A stretch of 64,000 bases of DNA from Strongyloides papillosus (Eukaryota; Nematoda; Chromadorea; Rhabditida; Strongyloididae). A model generated the notes under the pieces. It was not told the origin of the DNA. It saw only the letters and a program-made list of their open reading frames with translations, and ran no database searches. This document shows, piece after piece, positions 9,466 through 22,834 of the stretch. The stretch is taken from the NCBI GenBank assembly GCA_005656395.1, contig SRSI01000046.1, positions 620,001 through 684,000 of the forward strand. The letters run 5' to 3'. The translations under genes and the position numbers were made by a program. Numbering within the stretch: position 1 is the stretch's first letter; every line of letters begins with the position of its first letter.

Positions 9466-12400
9466 TTATACTCGTAAAGTAGCATCAGAATCCTCCTCAG
9501 ATTCACTATCTTCCTCCGATATTAAAAGTTTAGAAGAAGACATTATTGGAAGTTGAGTGTAATTAGAACTTCTATTCCTAAAAGAATCACTTAATTCAGA
9601 GCCAGTTTTTTTGAAAATAAATAATATAATTCCGCCAGTTATTGTTATGGCAAAGAAAAATACTTTTAAGAAGAATGACCATGTAAAAGGTTGTTCTTTT
9701 GGTGCTTCTGTTAGTGAAACATAACTAGCACAATCTTCACAGCTTGTTACACGAGGATCCTCATTTTCAACACAACATTTTCTACAATATCCCATTGTTC
9801 TATTACCATAACCTTCAGCACATTCATCACACATTTGAAGGCCTGCACCATGACATTTACGACAAGCCTCATCACATACAGAACAGCCTTTTCCTGTAAA
9901 TGGCATATAATAACCATCTGAACATGGATTCTTTTTTAATACACATCTTGCTTGGTAACTATTTGTATCATCTAAAATGTATAACAATTATAATTAAAAA
10001 TAAAGAAACATACAATCAGCATAAAGACCTTCAGGACAATTATCTACACATTGTCCATGATCAAAATGGCCCCAATGATCAACATCAATCAACAATTGAG
10101 CTCCATGGCATGTCTCACAAATTTCAGCCTTACTACAACTTCTACAATGTATTCCACATTGTTTACATTTATCACCATCAATATAATAACCTTCATCACA
10201 TTTATCAACACATTTAAAACCATACTTATTTCTTAAACTTTGTGTAAAACTTTTGCAAGCAAAACATGAAACAGCACTCTTACTTTCACTACAACCTCCT
10301 AAACATTGTTCATGACAATTTCCAACTGATGTAATGTCACCGAACGACAAAATATGTTCTACTTTATTGTTATTTATTGATGTAAGGTTGCTACTTTCCT
10401 TATCCTAAATTATTTTGTTTATGAATTTATAGAAAAATTCAGTTATCAGATATTTGTGTTGTATGACAAGACACAACATTGAAAAAATATATTCTTTGAT
10501 CTGTGCACTTATATATTACATAATCACCAAAAACCCATATGTAGTAGTATGAAAAAAACGAAAAACAAAGACGTATTAAATGTTTGTGAGAATTATATCA
10601 TAGAAAAGGACTAGATACAATGTGCACAGACCAGGAAAAGAAGAAAACTATAAGTTAATGGAAAATGAAATGGATAGAATAGTAGAAAAGGTATGGTCAT
10701 GTATAAATAAAATAATCTTTAATTTAAAAAACACATATTATCAAATTTTACAATATATAAAACCTATATTTAAAAAAATTATGAAGTAATCATAGTAAAA
10801 AAGGATCACCACATTTCATCAGCTGGCACTTTATTGAAAACCGTCTTTAACATTTATTTCCTCCTATTTCTTTACACTTTTTATTTAATAAGTATCGTTT
10901 AGGCCGTATACAAGAAAAATAATAATAACAAAAGAACTTAATATATACATATACAAAAAATGGGTAAGTAAAATAAATATATTTAAGTAGTTTCATTCCA
11001 AATAAAATTTAAGTGTTTTTTAAAGAACATGCACATTAAGTAGGTGTGTTAAACCCATATATTTTTAAGGCTCATGCATTTTAGAATCTGTTAGTTGTTT
11101 CGAACAAAGTTGAGAATGGATGCAAAAAACCGGGATGCTGCATTGTCCTAAAAAGGAACTCAAGGTTTAAATTTAATTAATATGAATTAAAAATAAGGGA
11201 TAGAATTATAAAATGTTAAAATGAATTATGTAAAATAGTTATATAAAAGTTAATGAAAGGTGCCCAATTTTTAAAAAGTGCAAGTGGCTTTATTTTTAAA
11301 ACCCGTAAATTAATTTCAATAACAAATTGTGAAAGTAAGATTGTAATAATATATATATCTTTCTTATAAGTATATATCTTTTTTAATTATTATTTAAAAA
11401 GACTGTTATAAAAGGGAAGTAGTGCTAATTATGAGTAGAAATAAAATGAAGATTGGATAGTTTTGAACTTAAAATAATTAGGTGATAAGGTTAAAAAGGC
11501 AACAGTTGAATAATATTCATCATCCATCATTCTCTGTCGTTTATTTTTCTTTCCCTCATTTTTTTAAAGATTGTTGCATTGATTCCGCTAAAACTTCGGC
11601 TGGTATACCACTACTTATTAGTGATGCTTGTATAACTTCTTCTGGAATGGGATCATCTTCATTGTTTGTATTGATTGTGTACATGGTTGAATTGGATGCA
11701 ACAATATTATTTCTAGCAGGCAATGTAGACTTGGATGATTTTATACAGGTACGGTATATTAAGCATATCAGGGTTGAGGGGATTAATATTAGAACAACCA
11801 CTTGCATAAGAGTTATCATATTTGGGAGAGATATCTGTTGATAGAGAAAAATGATGAATATAGTTTATCTTTTTTTTTAGCTTTTGTTATTAATTTTAGT
11901 AAGCATCACAATACAGGACATATACAAACATCAAATATTAATTTTTAATGTTAGTTGTAAGGGTTTAGGTAATTATATAGGCGCACAGGGTTTTTTTTTC
12001 AAAATTGTTAATCAAAATTTTTCAAAGACTTTGTATAAAAACTAACCTGTTTTTGTAATGTCTCACTTGCTGATTCAAAGAATCCTTTCTTTGCTGAAGC
12101 TTTTTGTGATGAAGGTACTGGAGGAGGATATTTTGGATCCGTTGGTTGAGCTGGCTCTTCAGTACCATATAAAAGCAAATCCCAATCATGGATAGTTCCA
12201 CCAATTGTTCTATCATTAGTAAATGATTCAATCATTAATGTCCAGATACCTCTTGGATCTTCACCCCACATTTGAACAGATAGGAATGGCCATTTATGAA
12301 TACCATCACTATTGTAATCTTGTGGTCGTATTGGTAAAATAACTGATCTTGTTCCTTTTGGTGAAAATAATGTTAACTTAAGATCACCCCTTTTAGAATA

Positions 12401-14095
12401 TCTAATTGTAGAAATAACTTGAACATGTTCCAAATATAGTACTGGTCTACCATCAGCACAACCGCTAACATCTAATGTAAAATTCATTTGGAATCTACCA
12501 CTAACAGGTCTTGGTGATGGTTCCGCCATTTCATATTTATATGTACATAAATGTTGTTCAGGAACATTTCTCCATACCTTTGCTAATTTGACTAATGCTC
12601 CAGCATCCATAAGTCCGTATCCGAATTGATTAGATATTCTTCTACCAACACCATTAATACTCCAACCAGGATTATTCAATAGTGGAGTTGGATTAGCAGT
12701 TCGTAATACAATATGTTGCATATCCCTCCATGTTAATGAAGGATTTGCTTCTAAGGCTAATGCAATTATACCAGCCGCAATTGGTGCTGATGCCGAAGTA
12801 CCAGTATGAGATTTTGTACATCCACTTGGAACATCAACTGTAACAATAGCAGGTTGATTTATAGAAGCAGATGAGTATGTAGTAGCAATGGTTGATGGAC
12901 ATTCTTCAAGATACCATGGCCTACTATTATGATATGTTGCTGAAGAGATAGATAATGTATAAATAGAAGTAGTATAACCATCAGCAGAACAGGAATCTTG
13001 TTTGGAACCTCCATTTCCACTAGCCCAAACAAAAATGTTACCTTTTCCATTTCTACCTTTTTTTATACCACGATAGAAGGCTTGTCTTGCTTTTGGACCA
13101 GGCCCATCAAAAGTTTTACCATCATCTTCAGGTCCCCATGATGCTGAGTAAATGTCAATGTGATCTTGATTTAATGACAATGACGCAGCCTCAACAGAAT
13201 CACTAACTGGTCCATCTAACATTCGAACACCACCAATCTTTGATTTAAAAGCAACTCCTACTCCACATTGATTATTACCAGCAATAGCAGAAACTTCACC
13301 AGCACATCTAGTTCCATGTTTATTGTCACCATTGTTCTGAGGTGTTGGATCATCATCTCCACCATTAATATCAGTTGAAGCCAATGGATCATAATTCTTC
13401 GCCAAATCAGGGTGATCAAGTTGAATACCATCGTCAAGAATGGAAATACTTACATTTCTACCAGCATATCCCATTAACCATGCTTCTCGAACATTCATAT
13501 CATATCCACCAATTGCTTTTCCAATCAAGTACCATTGATCTTTATAAAGTGGATCTTTAAATGGAAGTGCAGGTATTGGTAAATTATTATCTCTTCGTTT
13601 TCTAATATTAAAATTTTTATTGTATTCTGGACCCTCAAATGGCTTCAAATTTTTTTCATATAAATAACCTCTTTTAACTCTTTTTCTTGCGTGATCTGAA
13701 GTTATTGACACCACATCTGGGTGTTTATTAATTGATTCATGTATTACAGATCTCTTTTTTCGGTAATGATTCATATCACGATGTACTAAGAAATAACTTG
13801 ATTCCAAAAATGGTCGTCCCTAAGATTAAATATTTATTGTATTTTAATAACTTTCTTTACATACCTTAATATACATTCCATGAGAAGCGGCAATACTTTC
13901 AGCCAAAGAATCATCTCTCTTCTTTAATGTCAAAATAGTATGAACTGGATCAAGGCAAGCATCGTCATTTGAATCCCCTGAACATTCAGAATCATGTTGA
14001 ATACCTTCTAACACCTTACAACACAGTATGAGCAATATAATATAATGCAATAGAATATTCAGATGCCTATTGGCATTAAAATAAACAAGATGCAT
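9466..14095 (-). CDS. bli-4: BLI-4 kexin/furin-type proprotein convertase (long isoform)
   Basis: BLI-4 cleaves proproteins after paired basic residues in the secretory pathway; in worms it matures cuticle collagens and other precursors. Exons: 14095-13865, 13819-12047, 10404-10014 and 9971-9466 (231+1773+391+506 nt, 966 residues). Order: signal/hydrophobic segment (about 13-28); propeptide ending in a KRVKR autocleavage site; subtilisin-type catalytic domain with Asp (DDGIQLDHP), His (HGTRCAGE), oxyanion Asn (WASGNGG) and Ser (GTSASAP); P domain; Cys-rich furin-like repeats (exons 3-4); one membrane span; and an acidic, Ser/Glu-rich cytoplasmic tail. The catalytic and Cys-rich parts both resemble C. 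elegans BLI-4 closely, more than KPC-1. The 391/506 junction makes a Tyr codon in phase 1. Intron 2 (10405-12046) contains an alternative last exon, listed separately. Failing to splice at 12047 would instead add 13 codons to a stop at 12008. Confidence 0.93.
11556..11834 (-). CDS. bli-4: Alternative last exon of bli-4 (membrane-anchored short isoform)
   Basis: An open exon lies inside the large bli-4 intron. It follows a good acceptor (tctctatcaacag, ending 11835), and its phase 0 matches the exon ending at 12047. It encodes 92 residues: a strong membrane span directly after the junction, a Cys/Lys border and a hydrophilic tail with acidic and Ser/Gln content. Joined to the first two exons it gives a 760-residue convertase that has the P domain but no Cys-rich repeats and carries its own anchor. 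In C. elegans, bli-4 is known to make isoforms with a shared front and different C-termini, so this arrangement fits the family. Transcript use is inferred. Confidence 0.7.
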   Translation of the reverse strand: MSLPNMITLMQVVVLILIPSTLICLIYRTCIKSSKSTLPARNNIVASNSTMYTINTNNEDDPIPEEVIQASLISSGIPAEVLAESMQQSLKK

Positions 14096-17000
14096 TACTT
14101 AAATATCTAATAATTGGTGATAGTGTTTATTTTTTGTGCACAGTTAATAAATGTTATCAGTAAGTTTCTCTTTTAGTAAGGCAAAAAAAATTATATTATA
14201 TCTGTTGGTACCAGTATTTATTTCACAAAACTATAAATTGTTGAATACAATAAAGCATATCTAGGTGAAAGTTTGTAGGAAGCCAAATTTATTTTTGTGA
14301 ATTAAAATGTTCTTTTATTCACTTATAGTTTGTGTTAAAAAAATTAGAGATGTTAGAAGAATTCTTTAATGAGCTGAAATGCTGGTATTATCACTTTAAT
14401 GAAAATATATTTAATGAACACGTTTTATATGAGTAATATAATATGAATATAAAAATGTTATTAGGAAAAGTTGTTATATCAACCCTTGGGGAGAATAGAT
14501 GATGTAATTAAAACATATATAAAAAAATTATTTATATTTAATTTTTGGATTAAATTACATAAATACAATAATATAATTGTTTATGTAATAATTGTTAAAA
14601 AACATTTTTGAAGATAAAATAGTGCTTATATGAGGTCAATTAAAAATTAAATTCCAATTTATCGCTTGACATATTGATATACTACAATTACTCAATAATT
14701 AAAATTATTTTTATAAATAACTAGTTTTAAATTTTAAAAGTAGTTATAACATAAAAATGTTTCAGGCTAAAAATAATTTTATTATTACAATTAAAAGAAT
14801 AATTGATTTTATAAGTACTTTGACAGTTATTTTATTATAATATGCTGTCAAAATATATACTTATAAATACATTTCTTTTATTAATGATATCTTTGTATTG
14901 AGATATTTTAAAAAGTATAAAATATTTTTATTTATTTAAGAAAGAATAATACTCCCTAGTATGTAGTGATAAAAAATATACAAATAAATTAAATTTTCAC
15001 AGACAATAAAATATAGGTAGCCTATTACAAAATATTATTAAAATAATACAACTTTTTTATCAATATATTTTTATATTATATGTTAAATACCAGGAAAGAT
15101 TGATTTTATGATGAAAAACTGTAAAAGTGAGAGCCGTAATAATAACAATAGAGAGGTTAAATAAAAACACTAATTTAAAATGCCAATAAATAATAATTGT
15201 TGTTTAGACATAAAAATTGTGAAAAATAAAGAAGAAGCTCTAGTGATATTCCCTTTAGATTAAATAAGGATAAAAGATTTAGTTAAAGAAAATAAATATT
15301 TAATAAAAAAAAGAAAATGAATTGTTCGCGTAATTGTATGGATCAGTAATATTTACATAAAATAAGTATATATAAATACACAAAATTTATATATAAAATA
15401 CATGAGTCAAAGATGAATAAAAAAATTTAAATTTGTAATATTTTCTTTTTCGTCTATTCACGATAAGTATATTATATTGTATAAAAGATTTAATGTAGAG
15501 AATTTTTATGATAATGAGATATATTAAAATAATAAATATAAGATATATCAATGTTAAAAGATAATTTTTCAATGCAATTTAAAATATCGATGCGGTAGAA
15601 TATAAATTTCCTATAAATACCATTCACCATTTAACAATTTAAAACAAATTTATTCTGTTTCGTTAATGATAATAAGATATAAAGAAAAAAAGTTAATAGT
15701 TATGCGAAAAATGTATCCATATACACAAGTTTTATCTTTCATAAAAGAAAAATAATGGAAAATTCTAATTGGGTATGTGAATCAAACAAATGAAGTGGTT
15801 GGATTAGATAAATGTGACAATATGACAATAAAATTTAAAATCTTACAACAATAAGAGATTTGTTTAGAGACAAGACTTTATTATTTGTGAACGAAATTAT
15901 ATAGAAATATATAGGGCAGTTAAGAATATTATTTTGCTTGATTATTGTTAATATATATTATATTAAGGTACTTTTGTATGATAATACTAAATACATCACC
16001 AGACCTCATTTTACTATATATTTATTTGAGCCTTTATTCTATAAAATGTAATTTTTCATCAAAATTGTGATTGATTAATGTAGAATTGTGATCAAACATA
16101 GATTATTTTTCAATTCTAATGAATAGAGATTTTTGATATAGTATGAAAAAGTAGCAATTCATTAAATAATGAGTAACATTAAATAAATTGTGGTAAAACA
16201 AAACAATATTTGCTTAACAAGTTCGTTTACCAAATCTTCTTAAAATCTTCTTAAAAAGATTGTTTTAACTATAAAGTTCTATTTCCTTAATTAAGTAATC
16301 GTATTTTAGTGATATATAGACCGGATCACTAGACTAACATTTACCGTTATATGATATTTTAAAAACTGCAAATACCTTCTACACGTTTATTTTTTATAAA
16401 TATATAAGAAAACAAAGAATTATAGTAATAAAATAGGAATTTTTTTTGACTTAAAACTTCACTTTAATATTTCTATTATAATAAATAATGTTAAAATATA
16501 ATACTGCCAAGAATGATCAGAAAATAAATAATTGAAATATATAATATATTAAACACAGATAATGTTACAATAAAATATTTTATGATTAATTTCTATTAAA
16601 CATAAATTTTCATCCTATATATCATATATAACTTCAAATTCTTTACTTTAAATTCATACCTTAAGTTGAATGAAGATATGATGAAATTATATTAAAGGTA
16701 TTAGTGTAATGAATATTTGATAAGAAATGTTTCTAATTAATTATTCATTAGTTAAAAGGCACAACTTAAAGAGAAGACATTGTTAAAAGTAATTTTGTTA
16801 CATAGACATTCAAATATTTATTTAAAGTTATAATAATAAGGAATATATATAGATCTGTCTGATAAATGTATAAAATGACATGAGGATGAAATTGATTACA
16901 TTTGGTTATCATAAGGCTATAGGTTGAATGTTAAGAGGCAATTATCATAAAAACGTAATAGTGATTTTGAGGTATTCTTATAGAAATGTAATCTTTTATA

Positions 17001-20000
17001 TAAATATATTTTTCAAAAAAAAATTATAAAGATATTATACATAATAATGTTAATATATGATGACTGTTGATTGTTGTAATTGTGAGTTGGTGTTCAAATT
17101 CGTTTACTTACAATTTAAAGTTTCCAATTTTGGTTAACAAATAATGTTACGAATGAACATTTCAAAAGAAGTGTATTACTTAAATTATCAACAAGATATG
17201 TAAATATTCTTCAGCTATTTAAATAAATAATATTATGAAAAGTAGCATTGTAATAGTAACATATTTTCAATATAAAGTGTAAAAAATGGAGGAAAAATAT
17301 AGTTTATTTTAATTTTATGATTAAATAAGTGTAATTGTTCACATTTGTACAACATAACTTATAATAATGAATATATTTTTAAAAAGTTTTACTTATACAA
17401 TAGAAAAAATAAAGTAAATTGTTCAAGGGACACATTAACCAAGATTTACGATCTTTATGGTTAGTATATTTTCCATTTTTAAGTACAAAACGTTTGTACA
17501 TCTAGTACATGATTTATGAATGCTTTTATAACATTTTATTCATACTTCTTATTTTAATGTAAGTTTAAAATTTTTAAAAAAATAGCAAATGTATTTTACT
17601 TACTTAAAATAAAAAGTGGATGAAATTACACTATTTTAGACAAACTACAAGCAATTTATTATTCAACCAGGAGTATTTTAAATTAACAGCAGTGAAAATG
17701 AAAAATTGTTAAACACTATAAAACAATTTCTACAACATTTTAAAAGTTTGAAAATAAATAATTACGCATATTTATATGAATCATCATTCAAATAATGTAA
17801 AATAAAAAATTAAATAAAATAATGGAAGTATGATAACATAGTCTAGTATGACAAATAAAATACGTACATTATAAAAATAAATAGCATTTTAAAAGCTCAT
17901 TAAGTTATAAAAACTTTTTCAAAACAACGAGAGGACATTCACATCTACTATCTGTGATCAATCAACTTAATATATACAATCGTTCATTTCATGATTCCCA
18001 ATTTCAAGGACATTCATCTATAATAAATTTAAAGGCAAAACCGACAATTTCTATATCTTGATATATATCCCTAGATTGCATCAATTAACTAGTTACAATA
18101 AATACTTATATTTTAAGAATTACAATGATACTTTCCTATATTAGCTAATTTATAAAAAATAAATTTTGTTAATTTGAGTTTTATATTAAAACTAGTTTAT
18201 CATTATTTGTATATGTAACAAGTTAAAAAAATTCAATATCATTTTTAATAGTCATTAAACAAGGATAAAATTATACATATAGATTTAAATACTTCATCTT
18301 TGGGGTCGATTGTTAAATATATATTAATATCATTATCATTTAAACAAATCACACACATTTAGCAGCTGTTTAGACTTACTCAAAAATTCTATTTTAAATA
18401 AACAAAAATTATTTGAAATTGACTAAATCAAGCACTATTTTCAGCATCGATAATTTTATACAATGATTATTTATAAATGTATAAAATAATCATTTGGTTT
18501 CAAATACAACAATTTTATATCATTAAAATTGTATTTTTAGGAAGATTTTTCTTATTATAGCAAACATAAAAAAAAACGAAGAAAAACTTGTTTTTTTCTA
18601 TGGGATTAACATTTCTGAAAGTAATGAAAATCTAATGTATTTATTATAATAAATATATTATTTAGAAATGTTATATTATTAGAGTGATCATTTTTATGAA
18701 ATAAATACTATAAAATGTGTGTGTGCCTTTAAATATAATCAAAATTATTAAAATACCATTTCATGTTATTTTAGATTGTTAAAAGATCAAAAAAAAGATA
18801 TAAAATTTCTTATTACAAATATAAGTTTAACTAAATAAAAATTAAAAAATATTAATTTCTTCATATGGTATTCTAAAAATAAAAATTCATAATGAAGATA
18901 TTATTCATTTAATTATATAGATTTCACTATTTTCTTCTAGAATTTTTTATATTACATATGATATAATTTATATCTATCTAAAAATATATGACATTTAAAT
19001 TTTATGAAATACTAAGAAAATGTTAAGATAAATATTCTTATAAAATGTAGGAAAATTATAATGTTTTTAAAATTTACCATAAAAAATTTTATAAGCTGAA
19101 ACGCTATATTTTTTATTCTTATTTAACAAAACATTTTTATGCTAAGTATATAAATAATTTAAAATGAAAAATATATATTAATAAAAATAAAAAAAAATTG
19201 TTGATAAATTTACGATTTACATATAAAAAAAAACTTAATGAACGGTATGTCGAAGTTTTATTAATTTTAAGTTTTTGAATTCAAATTATGTAAGAATGTT
19301 ATCTAAAAACTTTTCACGTCAAGTAAAACAAATTAATTAACATTATTTGAGAATATTTTTTCTGTTATAAAGACATACCATAAATAAATATTTTAATAAA
19401 CAGAATGGCATATAATTTTTCAAAAATATGTCACACTGGAAACATAATTACTTTTCACAATATAAAAACTTTTTTATAAACAATTTGAATATAAAAAATA
19501 AATTTCTTTATTAAATATAAAATACATTAAAATGATTATTATATTGATAACATGCAATGAATGATTTTTGAATGATAAATTTTTTTATTTATTACATCAA
19601 ATATTTGTAATTGTAAACATCAACATAAATATATAAGACTTATTTTTTATAAATATTTAATTTAAAAATGTTTTTGCAAGAATAAATTATTTAACAATTG
19701 AGGAAGAAATGACTATTGAACTTTAAGGTTTTCAGCAAATTATTGAATTTCTGAACAAATAAAATTTTTATGATCATGTAATGTGTTGTTGTTTATTTTT
19801 TGATAAGCCTTTTTTCATAAATAATAAAAAAACATGATCTGAAGAACAGAAAATTCTATATTTCTTCTTCCCCTTCTTCTTAGATATAAAAATTGCTATA
19901 GCATTATTTTAAAATAACCTGCTAATAATTCGTTATAGGATACAGAGTATAAAATACAATATTCCATTTTCAAGTTATTTTAAAAATTCCTTTGTAGATA

Positions 20001-20043
20001 ATTTTTATTTTTACATATTTTAAAATAAAAAGTAAAGTAAAAA
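14096..20043. other. Gene-poor A+T-rich intergenic region
   Basis: Nearly 6 kb between the divergent bli-4 and TIM23 starts. Only very short frames occur; the longest (61 codons near 15387-15572, minus) is Ile/Tyr/Lys low-complexity and not believable. Runs of poly-A/T and small inverted repeats are common. A short imperfect hairpin (AACC...GGTT with AGAT...ATCT inside) occurs near 17437-17463. No RNA gene could be assigned. Confidence 0.55.
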
Positions 20044-20587
20044 ATGGATTATACACAGGTAAATTTTTAAAAATTATGTATTGTTATTTTTTTTTTAGAT
20101 TGATAGGTCGATGTTTAAAAATGTGAACCCAGAATTTATATACACAGAAGGTCAAGATCACAAAGGGAGAAGTAAATTCGAAATGGCACTAGGACTCATT
20201 GGTTGGGCTGTCGCAGGTGCCTTCGGAGTTGGATGTACTCGTGGAGCTGTTGGAGAATTATTGAATCCTGATACAAGACAATTATCAGGAAAACCATGGG
20301 TAACTAGAATGTTAAACGGTACAATGAAATATGGTTCGGGATATGCTCAACCAACAGGGACAGTAGTAGTTTATTATTCCATATTAAATATATTACTTGG
20401 AAAATTGAGAGCTGAGGATGATATTAATAGTATTGGAGCTGGAGCCCTTGCAGGAGCTATTTATCGTCTTCCGCACGGTCAAAAACCTATGTTAAAAGCA
20501 GCAGGTGCTGGAGCTGTTATTGGATTACTTGCTTTAATTGTCAATCCTGATAGTAGAATGAGAATAAGAGATACTTTTTCAATATAG
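20044..20587 (+). CDS. timm-23: Mitochondrial import inner membrane translocase subunit TIM23
   Basis: TIM23 forms the presequence-import channel of the mitochondrial inner membrane. Two exons: 20044-20058 (five codons) and 20099-20587 (phase 0), giving 167 residues. The protein has the Tim17/22/23 fold with four Gly-rich membrane spans. It also has the Tim23-specific loop RAEDDINSIGAGALAG, followed by a Tyr-Arg and the closing Gly/Ala-rich span. That loop separates it from Tim17 and Tim22. It is shorter than usual (about 200-240) because the N-terminal intermembrane-space region is reduced. The tiny first exon is supported by a clean donor (cag/gtaaat) and a poly-T acceptor. It converges on the Maf gene, with 60 bases between stops. 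Confidence 0.9.
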
Positions 20588-20647
20588 GAAATAATTTTTT
20601 TATTTTTAAAACTAGAATAGCATTGTTATCAATTGTTTTAATAAATA

Positions 20648-21417
20648 TTATATATTTATTCTTATCTTTTCATAAATTACACTTAAAGGTAGTCCAACAA
20701 TATTATTGTAACATCCTTCAATACTTTTAACTAGAATAGCACCCTTTTTCTGTATGGCATAACTTCCTGCATGACCCATAGGTTCCCCTGTCACAATATA
20801 ATCTTCAATAATAGAATCCTTATTGTCGTTAAATGTTACATTGCTTTTAACATAAAATTTTTCAACTCTTCCTGTACTGTATCTCAAAGCAACTCCTGTA
20901 ATTACTTGGTGTGTTTTACCATTTAATTTTTCAAGAGTCTCCTTAGCATTAGTTAAATTCAACGGTTTGCCAATAATTTCATTGTTAAATGATATAATTG
21001 TATCACAGGCAATTATTACATCAAAATCTTTCTAAAAATTACTCAATTTTATGTTAAGGAATTCAATTTCCCTTTACAACACATTCCCAATAATTTGATG
21101 TATAGGAAAGAGGTGTAAAGATTATAGTCTAGTGTCTAATCTTGTGATAACTGACCTTTTCTTGCACTAATTTGTTATAAACCCAATCATTTTTAATATA
21201 TGCTGTTTCAGTTGCATATTCTTCCGGAGGTAGTGTTTTACTTAAATTTTCTTCACATTCAGGTTGTATTACCATTGGATTTATTCCCTAAATTAAAATT
21301 TATATTTTAAATTATTAATATTTTATTTAAATGTACAATTTGTTCCAGGAGTTTTATTCTATTAATTGAACTGCTAGCAAGAATAACCAAATTTGGCAAT
21401 TTAAGAGATTTTACCAT
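20648..21417 (-). CDS. Maf-like nucleoside triphosphate pyrophosphatase
   Basis: Maf proteins hydrolyse dTTP, UTP and modified nucleotides to monophosphates, a house-cleaning role in the cytosol; in animals the domain also forms the front of ASMTL. Three exons on the minus strand: 21417-21337, 21287-21156 and 21031-20648 (81+132+384 nt, 198 residues), with both introns in phase 0. Exon 1 has the signature VILASSS. Exon 2 has the PEEYATETA segment. Exon 3 has the ACDTII...GKP motif with the catalytic Asp, and the later HQVITGVAL, GHAGSYAIQKKGA and VGLPLS blocks. The length is typical of the family. An acceptor-like ttgttgcag lies just upstream of the ATG. The start codon is one base from that of ABHD18 on the other strand. 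The first donor (att/gtacat) is weak. Confidence 0.88.
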
Positions 21418-21418
21418 T

Positions 21419-22622
21419 ATGGCGTCTGCAACAAATTCACAAATTGATTTATATTTTAGAAGGGTATTAATATTCTCAAAAGTTTTTACACAATCATGGG
21501 GCTCATTTCAATCGATTTCACTGTATGTTTAACTATACTAAATTAAGATATCATAATTCTCAGAATAAAAAACTTCCGCGATGCTGTAATGTCAAAAGGA
21601 CTATGTGCAGATTTAATTCTTCAAGATACTCCCAAAATGATTATTGAAAGTCATGAAATAAATGATGATATTATAGAAATTGACGGAAAATTTAAATCTC
21701 CTCTAGCTAATTACATGCCGGAGATATTACCAAAAGAATCTCATACATGTTATTGGAAGGGATATTTACCTAATAATAAAAATGCAAGAAAAGTCGTCAT
21801 TCACCTTGCTGGAACTGGAGATCATACTTATTTTAGAAGGAGATTGGGATTTGCAAATGGATTACTTAAAAAAAATATAGGTTCTATTTTGATTGAAAAC
21901 CCTTTCTACGGGAAACGAAAACCTAAAAATCAATTTATGTCTTCTCTTCCTAACGTTACTGATTTGTTTATACTAGGTGCAGCTTTAATGACGGAATGTA
22001 ATTATCTATTGATGTATGCTAGAACAAATTTTGGTTTGGATATTCAAGGAATCTCCGGTGTCTCAATGGGTGGATTCACTGCATCTTTAGCAGCGTCAAA
22101 CATTAGATATCCAATTTCACTTGTACCATGTTTATCATGGACATGTGCAAGTAGATCTTATACAAATGGAGCTATTAGTGAAGCCATAAAATGGGATGTA
22201 CTAAGAAAAGAATTAGATTCAGCAGAGTTTAGGCGAAACTTAGAGTCAATTCCTAATCAAGAATGGCTTGGAGAACTAGTAAGTTACATTACACTAAATA
22301 TTAATATTCATTTTAGGAAGAAATTCTTAAACGGGATCCAGAAGCAGATAGAACAAAAGAATTTATGAAAATATTTATGAGAGAATTCACATATCTAGGA
22401 AATTACCCAATTATAGCAGAACCAAAACTTTGCAAAGTCATTGTACCTCAATCAGATTCATATGTCATCAGGGAGAACCTTCCAACATTTAAAGATATCT
22501 GGCCGGGTTCAGAAGTAATAATACTACCAACAGATGGACACGTCAGAACATATTTTCAGTATCATGATATTTTTAGGAAATATATAGAAGAGACATTAAA
22601 TGATCTCGAAAAAAATTCATAG
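21419..22622 (+). CDS. ABHD18: ABHD18 alpha/beta-hydrolase (DUF2048 family)
   Basis: ABHD18 is a poorly characterised alpha/beta-hydrolase conserved in animals; mitochondrial lipid work has been proposed. Exons 21419-21522, 21564-22278 and 22317-22622 (104+715+306 nt, 374 residues). The first junction falls in a Leu codon (2+1) and the second is phase 0. Family markers are HLAGTGDHTY followed by a triple Arg, ENPFYGKRKPK, the nucleophile elbow GVSMGG (active Ser), LVPCLSWTCAS, a DSYVIRE segment near the acid position, and a final DGH with the His. The mammalian protein is longer through a disordered insert missing here. The upstream ATG at 21419, rather than the one at 21589, is chosen because exon 1 encodes the LYFRR...FTQSWG segment found at the family N-terminus. 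It converges on cyc-1. Confidence 0.88.
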
Positions 22623-22834
22623 AAACCACTGTTACACTATAAATTTTAAAAATAAAATAAAGGATTTTAACCAATTTGATATTATTTAAGCATATGATCA
22701 AAGAGTAAACAATCTGATCAATAATTATTCCTAAAACAATTACATATTTTAATCTGTAACAAGTTTTGATACTTGAAAATAAAAAACCACTGCATCTAAA
22801 TTGTAGTTAAACATCTTTTCTAGGCATCTAAAAT

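Noticed and set aside
10609..10788. Plus-strand open stretch in the bli-4 intron (including NYKLMENEMDRIVEK) with an acceptor-like cag/tag before it
   Set aside because: The first in-frame ATG leaves only about 43 codons, the second half is Ile/Lys low-complexity and no family is recognised.
12008..12046. bli-4 ending at the stop at 12008 as the main form
   Set aside because: The donor at 12046 is good and two downstream exons continue in frame with BLI-4-like sequence; this end would need intron retention.
14096..20043. Possible RNA genes in the 6-kb gap, such as the hairpin near 17437
   Set aside because: The stem is short and imperfect, and no conserved RNA sequence could be recognised by eye.
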